NCBI RefSeq assembly: GCF_010500245.1
Contig: NZ_JAAGOX010000012.1
Location: 1 to 64,000 of the forward strand
From: Ruegeria sp. PrR005
GTDB taxonomy: Bacteria > Pseudomonadota > Alphaproteobacteria > Rhodobacterales > Rhodobacteraceae
Direction: 5' to 3'
Length of the DNA: 64,000 bases
The number at the start of each line of letters is the position of its first letter. The first letter of the stretch is position 1. Shown here piece by piece: positions 58,633 to 64,000 of the stretch. The notes below the pieces were generated by a model. That model was not told the origin of the DNA, ran no database searches, and saw nothing but the letters and a program-made list of their open reading frames with translations. The position numbers were made by a program, and so were the translations under genes.

Positions 58633-60341
58633 TGCCCGCCCGGATCAAACGCACGGATTACGCCGCCATGTACGGCCCCACCACCGGCGACCGGGTGCGG
58701 CTGGCCGATACCGACCTGATCATCGAGGTTGAACGCGACCTGACGACCTATGGCGAGGAGGTCAAGTTTGGCGGCGGCAAGGTGATCCGGGACGGCATGG
58801 GTCAAAGCCAGGAGACGCGGGCCGCGGGCGCCGTCGATACCGTGATCACAAACGCGCTGATCGTCGACTGGACCGGCATCTACAAGGCGGACGTGGGTCT
58901 CAAGGACGGGCGCATTCACAAGATCGGCAAGGCCGGAAACCCGGATACCCAACCCGGCGTCGACATCATCGTCGGCCCCGGCACCGAGGTGATCGCGGGC
59001 GAAGGGCGGATCCTGACGGCCGGCGGGTTCGACAGCCATATCCATTTCATCTGCCCGCAACAGATCGAGGACGCGCTGCATTCCGGCCTGACCACCATGC
59101 TGGGCGGCGGCACCGGCCCCGCGCATGGCACACTGGCCACCACCTGCACCCCGGGCCCCTGGCATATCGGGCGAATGTTACAGGCGGCCGAAGCCTTTCC
59201 GATGAACCTTGCCTTTGCGGGCAAAGGCAATGCCGCGCTGCCCGCCGCGCTTGAGGAACAGGTGCGGGCCGGGGCGTGTGCGCTGAAACTGCACGAGGAC
59301 TGGGGCACTACGCCCGCCGCGATCAACTGTTGCCTGTCGGTGGCGGATGCCTGGGACGTGCAGGTGATGATCCACACCGACACGCTCAACGAGAGCGGCT
59401 TCGTGGAACATACGGTCAAGGCCATGAAGGGCCGCACCATCCACGCCTTCCACACCGAAGGTGCGGGCGGCGGCCATGCCCCCGACATCATCAGGATCTG
59501 CGGCGAGGATCATGTTCTGCCCTCGTCCACCAACCCGACCCGCCCCTTTACCGTGAACACTGTCGAGGAACATCTCGACATGCTGATGGTCTGCCACCAC
59601 CTCGACAAGTCGATCCCCGAGGACGTGGCATTCGCCGAAAGCCGCATCCGGCGCGAGACCATCGCGGCCGAGGACATCCTGCATGACATGGGCGCATTTT
59701 CCATCATCGCGTCGGACAGCCAGGCCATGGGCCGCGTGGGCGAGGTGCTGATCCGCACCTGGCAGACCGCCGACAAGATGAAGAAGCAGCGCGGGCGTCT
59801 GGCCGAAGAAACCGGCGACAATGACAATTTCCGCGTCCGCCGCTACATCGCGAAATACACGATCAACCCGGCAATCGCGCATGGCATCGCGCAGGAGATT
59901 GGCAGTATCGAGGAAGGCAAGCGCGCCGATCTGGTGCTGTGGAACCCGGCCTTCTTCGGGGTCAAACCGGAAATGGTGCTGTTGGGCGGCACCATCGTCT
60001 GCGCCCAGATGGGTGACCCCAACGCCTCGATCCCGACGCCGCAGCCGGTCTTTTCCCGACCGATGTGGGGCGCTTATGGCCGCTCGGTCGAGCACTCGGC
60101 CGTGCTCTTCGTCTCCGAGGCGGCGCAGGCCGATGGCGTGCGCGCAAGACTGGGTTTGGCAAAACAGACGCTGGCCGTCCGCAACACCCGCAATATCGGC
60201 AAGCGGGATCTGAGGCTGAACGATGCGCTGCCCCATGTGGAGGTCCATCCCGAAACCTACGAGGTGCGCGCGGATGGCGAACTGCTCACCTGCCAGCCCG
60301 CCGAAGTCTTGCCGATGGCGCAGCGCTATTTCTTGTTTTGA
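58632..60341 (+). CDS. ureC: urease alpha (catalytic) subunit
   Basis: 569 aa, full length. It hydrolyses urea to ammonia and carbamate with two nickel ions. Ligands are visible: HIHFICPQQ (two His), the carbamylated Lys219 in [39 protein letters not shown], the flap CHHLDKSI and SDSQAMGR with the Asp ligand. The enzyme is cytoplasmic. It overlaps ureB by 1 bp and is followed 11 bp later by ureE. Nothing essential is missing. Confidence 0.98.
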   Translation: MPARIKRTDYAAMYGPTTGDRVRLADTDLIIEVERDLTTYGEEVKFGGGKVIRDGMGQSQETRAAGAVDTVITNALIVDWTGIYKADVGLKDGRIHKIGKAGNPDTQPGVDIIVGPGTEVIAGEGRILTAGGFDSHIHFICPQQIEDALHSGLTTMLGGGTGPAHGTLATTCTPGPWHIGRMLQAAEAFPMNLAFAGKGNAALPAALEEQVRAGACALKLHEDWGTTPAAINCCLSVADAWDVQVMIHTDTLNESGFVEHTVKAMKGRTIHAFHTEGAGGGHAPDIIRICGEDHVLPSSTNPTRPFTVNTVEEHLDMLMVCHHLDKSIPEDVAFAESRIRRETIAAEDILHDMGAFSIIASDSQAMGRVGEVLIRTWQTADKMKKQRGRLAEETGDNDNFRVRRYIAKYTINPAIAHGIAQEIGSIEEGKRADLVLWNPAFFGVKPEMVLLGGTIVCAQMGDPNASIPTPQPVFSRPMWGAYGRSVEHSAVLFVSEAAQADGVRARLGLAKQTLAVRNTRNIGKRDLRLNDALPHVEVHPETYEVRADGELLTCQPAEVLPMAQRYFLF

Positions 60342-60352
60342 AGGGAGCCGAG

Positions 60353-60850
60353 ATGCACGTCGTCACCAGCCAGAGTATTCGCCGTTGTGGTGAGTGGAGC
60401 GAGCCAGACGGCTCTGTCCTGCTCACCTACGAAGACCGGTTTCTGCGCCGCAAGATGCTGACTACCCTGCATCGCGAGGACTTTCTTGTCGATCTGGCAC
60501 AGACCACATCGCTGGACGGCGGCGACGCCTTCGAGCTTGGCGACGGGCGCCTGATCGAGGTCGTCGCCGCAAACGAACCCCTGCTGGCCATCACGGGCGA
60601 CAACCTGACCCGGCTGGCCTGGCACATCGGCAACCGGCACACACCCTGCCAGATCGAGGCGGACCGGCTGCTGATCCGGCAGGATCACGTGATCCGCGAC
60701 ATGCTGGAGAGGCTCGGCGCAAGAGTGACCGAGGTCAACGCGCCCTTTACCCCCGAAGGCGGAGCCTATGGGCACGGGCGCACCCACGGGCACGATCACG
60801 GGCACGATCACGGGCACGATCACGGGCACGCGCATGCACATGGCCACTGA
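60353..60850 (+). CDS. ureE: urease nickel chaperone UreE with His-rich tail
   Basis: 165 aa (ATG at 60353, GGGAG six bases upstream). The N-terminal peptide-binding and C-terminal ferredoxin-like domains are normal: FLRRKMLTTLHREDFLVDLA and AWHIGNRHTPCQIEADRLL, then DMLERLGARVTEVNAPF. The tail HGRTHGHDHGHDHGHDHGH continues to the end and binds several nickel ions. It stores and hands nickel to UreG. The tail is encoded by a 12-bp tandem repeat. The gene overlaps ureF. Confidence 0.96.
   Translation: MHVVTSQSIRRCGEWSEPDGSVLLTYEDRFLRRKMLTTLHREDFLVDLAQTTSLDGGDAFELGDGRLIEVVAANEPLLAITGDNLTRLAWHIGNRHTPCQIEADRLLIRQDHVIRDMLERLGARVTEVNAPFTPEGGAYGHGRTHGHDHGHDHGHDHGHAHAHGH
60785..60832 (+). repeat. 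12-bp tandem repeat encoding the UreE His tail
   Basis: CACGGGCACGAT occurs three times in a row (60785-60820), followed by a fourth copy with two changes at its end (60821-60832). It encodes His-Gly-His-Asp units and can expand or contract in whole tetrapeptides without a frameshift. Confidence 0.9.
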
Positions 60851-61487
60851 TCTCGATCTGCTGACGCTCATGCAATGGGTGTCGCCCGCCTATCCGGTAG
60901 GATCGTTTGCCTATTCGCATGGGTTGGAGCGGCTGGTCCAGACTGGCACCGTGGCCAGCGCCGACGATCTGCAAGACTGGCTGTGCGACGTGCTCGACTT
61001 CGGTTCGGGCTGGTCCGATACCCTGTTTCTTGTCGCGGCCTGGCGTGCGGGCACCGGCGACGAGGTGCTGGATATCGACGCGAGGGCGCGCGCCTTTGCC
61101 GGACCCGCCGAACGCCGGATGGAAACCCTTCAGCAAGGCGCGGCCTTTGTCCGGATCACGTCACAGGTCTGGGGAGGCGACGAGGCCGACATGGCCTATC
61201 CGGTTGCAATCGGCCGCGCCGCGCGCGCCGCGGGGCTGCCGGTGGACCTGACTGCCAAGATGTACCTGCACGCCTTTGTCTCGAACCTTGTATCGGCGGC
61301 GCAACGGCTGATGCCGCTGGGCCAGACGGCAGCGCAGGCGCTGGTCCATCGCATGGCGCCGCTCTGCGCCGCGCGGGCCGAGGCGGCCCTTGCCGCCGAT
61401 CTGTCAGCCTTGTCCGGCACCGCCTTTCTGGCCGAGATCGCGGCCATGCAACACGAAACCCAGGAACCGAGGATATTCCGCACATGA
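60840..61487 (+). CDS. ureF: urease accessory protein UreF
   Basis: 215 aa from the ATG at 60840 (another ATG at 60834). It overlaps the end of ureE by 11 bp. UreF features are [30 protein letters not shown] and [20 protein letters not shown]. It is the helical partner of UreD that recruits UreG and checks GTP use in nickel insertion. No separate ribosome site is evident because the start lies in the His-repeat region, so translation probably depends on ureE. Its stop overlaps ureG by 4 bp. Confidence 0.95.
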   Translation: MATDLDLLTLMQWVSPAYPVGSFAYSHGLERLVQTGTVASADDLQDWLCDVLDFGSGWSDTLFLVAAWRAGTGDEVLDIDARARAFAGPAERRMETLQQGAAFVRITSQVWGGDEADMAYPVAIGRAARAAGLPVDLTAKMYLHAFVSNLVSAAQRLMPLGQTAAQALVHRMAPLCAARAEAALAADLSALSGTAFLAEIAAMQHETQEPRIFRT

Positions 61488-62119
61488 CCCAGATGAATGG
61501 CCCCCTGCGCGTCGGCATCGGCGGCCCGGTGGGCGCGGGCAAGACCAGCCTGACCGCCGCGCTGGCCCGCGCGCTGCGTGACACCCACTCGATCGGTGTG
61601 ATCACCAACGACATCTACACGCAGGAGGATGCCGAGGCGCTGATGCGCATGCAAATCCTGCCGCAGGACCGGGTGATCGGCGTCGAGACCGGCGGCTGCC
61701 CGCATACTGCGATCCGCGAGGATGCCTCGATCAACCTCGCCGCCGTCGCCGAGATGGAGCGGCGCCATCAGGATATCGAAATCGTGCTGATCGAATCCGG
61801 CGGCGACAACCTGTCGGCGACGTTCAGCCCGGAACTGGCCGATGTGACCCTTTACGTGATCGACGTGGCCGCTGGCGAGGAGATCCCGCGCAAAGGCGGG
61901 CCCGCGATCACGAGGTCTGATATTTTGGTGATCAACAAGACTGATCTGGCGCCTTATGTCGGGGCCGATCTGGGTGTCATGGAACGGGACGCGGCCCGGA
62001 TGCGCGGCGAACGGCCCTTCGTTTTCACCTCGGTCCGGCACGGAGAGGGTGTGGAGCAGGTCCTGGCCCTGCTGGACCGTATCGGCGGCATCGGGCCGGG
62101 CCGGAAAAACGCGGCCTGA
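61484..62119 (+). CDS. ureG: urease accessory GTPase UreG
   Basis: 211 aa. P-loop [13 protein letters not shown] near 11-23, the nickel-binding CPH in [15 protein letters not shown] near 65-80, [11 protein letters not shown] and the base-specific NKTD in [11 protein letters not shown]. It supplies GTP energy for nickel delivery with UreD, UreE and UreF. It starts within the ureF stop (ATGA) and ends the operon; the next gene is convergent, 7 bp away. Confidence 0.97.
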   Translation: MTQMNGPLRVGIGGPVGAGKTSLTAALARALRDTHSIGVITNDIYTQEDAEALMRMQILPQDRVIGVETGGCPHTAIREDASINLAAVAEMERRHQDIEIVLIESGGDNLSATFSPELADVTLYVIDVAAGEEIPRKGGPAITRSDILVINKTDLAPYVGADLGVMERDAARMRGERPFVFTSVRHGEGVEQVLALLDRIGGIGPGRKNAA

Positions 62120-62126
62120 TCCGGCG

Positions 62127-62396
62127 TCACTTCAGTTGGCTGTCCTTGGAGCCGCGCCGGTTGATGCCGCCGCGCGCCTTGTAGGTGCCGTCGCGTTCCT
62201 GCTGACAGTCGAGACACAGTTTCACCCCCGGGATCGCTTGCCTGCGCGGCTCGGGGATCTCTTCTTCGCATTCGGCGCAATGGGTCAGGCTCTCGCCCAC
62301 CGGTGCACGGCGCGCCTTCAGCCGCGCCAGCTCGTCGGTTATCGACGCCTCGATCTGTTCGCTTACCGCGCCGTCGCGGGCCCAGCCTCCGGCCAT
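62127..62396 (-). CDS. TraR/DksA-type zinc-finger protein
   Basis: 89 aa. The C4 zinc finger is HCAECEEEIPEPRRQAIPGV then LCLDCQQERDG. A short coiled N-terminus precedes it (EASITDELARLKARRA). These small relatives of DksA/TraR bind in the RNA polymerase secondary channel or have phage/conjugative roles. This one is shorter than DksA and lacks the acidic coiled-coil tip, so regulation of polymerase is uncertain. It is convergent with ureG and directly downstream of the acyltransferase gene on the minus strand. Confidence 0.88.
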   Translation of the reverse strand: MAGGWARDGAVSEQIEASITDELARLKARRAPVGESLTHCAECEEEIPEPRRQAIPGVKLCLDCQQERDGTYKARGGINRRGSKDSQLK

Positions 62397-62465
62397 GTTT
62401 CACCTCCGCTCTGCGGTCGAGATTACCGCCCGAGCCACGCTTTGAAAAGCTTTGCCGGTTCGGCC

Positions 62466-63398
62466 TCACTTGGACGGCTGGTCTTGCCCCGCAATCGGCT
62501 GGCTGGTCCCGTAGAGCCCAGGCACCAGTGCCTCGGCGCTGGCTTTCAGGCTTTCGGGTCGCGTACCCGGCGGGTGTGGCGCGCCGTAGAATACGTCGTA
62601 GGAGCCGCCCAGTTTTTCCATCAGTTCAGCGGCATATCGCAAAGAGCCGACCATGGCACCGAAGTTTTCGTCGCCGCCGCTGACAAACTGGGCCAGCCTG
62701 CGCAGACCGTAATAGTAGCGCGTGTTTCGCGCGTCGAGCGCAGCGGGAACAACTTGCGTTTGGCAATGGAGCGACATGCGGGTTGTCCCGCTGCGCCACT
62801 CTGGTTCGACAAGCCGGCCGTTCAGCAGGCTCGGCACCCGGCCAGATCCGAAAACCAGCAACGCGCCCTCGCCCATCAGATGGGCCTCCATTGCGGCCAA
62901 AGTGGCATTGGTGGAAACAGCGCGGTTGCGTTTGTTGATATCGACCGGGACGATGCTGTCCTCGCCCAGAAACCGCTCGGTTTCCCGGTTGGCAACCACC
63001 TTGAGATCCGGGCGCCGGCCCAGCAACGCACCGGCATGGGCAACGAAATCGAACATACCGGTCGGATGCGTGGACGCGATGATGACCCGACCGGCCGCCG
63101 GGACGTTTTCCAGCCCATGGGCCACAACCGTCGTGCCTCCATTACGGCCCAGAATGTGATCGACCAGCGCCTTGCCATTCAGTTCGGCAATCTCGTCCAG
63201 CAGATCCTCGGTTTCGCGCAAGGCCACAAACGGCTGGCGAAAGAACAGGCGACTGATGGCATCCGTTGCGTTCAGGCACGAGCGCACCAGACCCAAACCA
63301 AAACGGTTTTCTTCCGAGAGATGCAGACGGTCCCGCAAGACCGCATCCAGCGGGTTATCAGGGCGATCGGTAGTATGCGATCGTTGCGCGTTTTGCAT
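62466..63398 (-). CDS. PlsC-like phospholipid/glycerol acyltransferase-domain protein
   Basis: 310 aa. The acyltransferase block I is IIASTHPTGMFDF (HX5D) near 110-122, and block III-like VFGSGRVPSLLNGRLVEPEW replaces the usual FPEGTRS. The middle has GRRPDLKVVANRETERFLG, common in acyltransferases. It may transfer an acyl chain to a lipid or lysolipid. No membrane helix is evident. The C-terminus (SYDVFYGAPHPPGTR) is not part of the domain. It could be part of an ornithine-lipid or other lipid pathway, but the neighbours do not tell. Confidence 0.7.
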   Translation of the reverse strand: MQNAQRSHTTDRPDNPLDAVLRDRLHLSEENRFGLGLVRSCLNATDAISRLFFRQPFVALRETEDLLDEIAELNGKALVDHILGRNGGTTVVAHGLENVPAAGRVIIASTHPTGMFDFVAHAGALLGRRPDLKVVANRETERFLGEDSIVPVDINKRNRAVSTNATLAAMEAHLMGEGALLVFGSGRVPSLLNGRLVEPEWRSGTTRMSLHCQTQVVPAALDARNTRYYYGLRRLAQFVSGGDENFGAMVGSLRYAAELMEKLGGSYDVFYGAPHPPGTRPESLKASAEALVPGLYGTSQPIAGQDQPSK

Positions 63399-63709
63399 TG
63401 GGCCCCACTGTGCCGAGTTTAATCAGCTTCGTGCAATCCGTGGTCAAGTGCAATAATGGTACCGGACCTTGGGGTTCCGTCCCGGCCCACTGCAAACCAA
63501 AAACGGTTGCTCCTGGACCCCACACATAAGGCATGCCCTTCATGGCCAATCGGGAGTCCGAGGCGACGGAGCCATCATGCGCCCTTTCATTGCCTTGTCC
63601 GGACGTCACCATGCCACCGCATTAATCCGCCCGACCCGACGCAGGGTCAGTCTTTGTCCTGACATGTTCGCCGCTTAGGCTGGCGCCAAATCGCATCATG
63701 GAGTGGGTC
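63399..63709. other. divergent intergenic region
   Basis: 311 bases between the acyltransferase gene (leftward) and the dipeptidase gene (rightward). It should hold both promoters. The open frames here (63456-63662 plus, 63358-63612 minus) have no ribosome site or family match. No repeat or hairpin was noted. Confidence 0.45.
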
Positions 63710-64000
63710 ATGCGGAAGGTTCTGAAATGGGTGGCGCGGCTCTTGGCGCTGGCGGTGGTGATCGGAGCCGTGGGGTTCTTCGGTTTTCTGCCCGCCTATG
63801 TCGAGGACACATCGAACAATGTGATCGACCACGCGCCTTATCCGGTCAGCGACCGCGCCGCCGCCCTGCACAAGACGCTGGTCGTGGGCGACTGGCATGC
63901 CGATCCGCTGCTCTGGAGCCGCGACCTGAGCCAGCGCGGCACCCGGGGCCAGGTCGATGTGCCCCGCCTGATCGAGGGCAACGTGGCCTTGCAAGTCTTT
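63710..64000 (+). CDS. membrane dipeptidase (peptidase M19) N-terminus, cut by the window end
   Basis: 97 residues visible, frame open to the edge. ATG at 63710 has GGAG six bases upstream; another ATG at 63698 would add four residues. An N-terminal membrane anchor (WVARLLALAVVIGAVGFFGF) is followed by TLVVGDWHADPLLWSRDL, in which H-x-D is the first zinc-binding motif of renal-dipeptidase-like M19 enzymes, then GQVDVPRLIEGNVALQVF. It should hydrolyse dipeptides, anchored to the inner membrane with the enzyme part outside. The rest of the catalytic residues are beyond the window. Confidence 0.85.
   Translation, partial: MRKVLKWVARLLALAVVIGAVGFFGFLPAYVEDTSNNVIDHAPYPVSDRAAALHKTLVVGDWHADPLLWSRDLSQRGTRGQVDVPRLIEGNVALQVF

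Noticed and set aside
60768-60842. Longer UreF start inside the ureE His region
   Set aside because: An upstream GTG/ATG would give a Gly/Thr repeat N-terminus read from the His-repeat DNA in another frame, which is not seen in the UreF family.

Overview
The window is chromosomal DNA of an alphaproteobacterium, most likely a marine Rhodobacteraceae of the Roseobacter group (Ruegeria/Silicibacter-like). This is inferred from the high-GC codon use, the gene set (PutR-regulated type-B PutA, CarD, an Lrp-type regulator beside hpd, a complete urt-ure locus) and family resemblance. No database search was run. Nearly all host genes are intact and densely packed.

Region 1 (1 to about 5803) is an AT-richer integrated element. 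It carries a tyrosine integrase, a 215-aa unknown protein, an AlpA-type HTH regulator, a 78-aa protein and a primase-polymerase/helicase protein, all on the minus strand. The integrase abuts the 5' half of a tRNA-Gly(UCC) gene whose 3' half is missing, so the insertion point lies in the anticodon arm. The layout resembles P4/PICI-type phage satellites. The distal end is not recognised and is probably left of the window.

Region 2 (6155-13270, minus strand) is the least conventional part. A compact run encodes a DUF4956/MgtC-like membrane protein, an SdiA-regulated-type beta-propeller, an exported phosphatase-fold protein with an altered active site, an exported protein with kinase-like motifs, and an exported metallophosphoesterase. 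Upstream lie two very small membrane proteins, a secreted protein and an AraC regulator. I infer an envelope phosphoryl-transfer or polyphosphate-related system. Region 3 (13650-17117) holds small exported proteins, a DUF805 protein and tRNA-Leu(UAA).

Region 4 (17381-50666) is ordinary metabolism and housekeeping. It includes PutR/PutA, rhomboid, inositol monophosphatase, two oxidoreductases, rhodanese, MetY, MFS, SIMPL, a large GspL/PilP-like protein, HPD with a divergent Lrp regulator, a Kef-type antiporter, CobT and CobS, a Kv-like channel, CarD, FdxA, an S4 protein plus SUV3-like helicase, an SCP2 protein plus lysophospholipase, the ligase-associated exonuclease plus DNA ligase, and PepF. 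Many convergent gene pairs are separated by strong GC-rich hairpins.

Region 5 (50667-62119) is a urea module. urtABCDE (minus) encodes a high-affinity urea ABC transporter and ureDA-x-BCEFG (plus) encodes a nickel urease with its accessory proteins. The two operons diverge from a 383-bp region containing a 17-bp perfect palindrome. ureD appears to start at a rare ATT codon. Together they import urea and release ammonia for assimilation. The window ends with a TraR/DksA-type zinc-finger protein, an acyltransferase-like protein and the start of an M19 dipeptidase.
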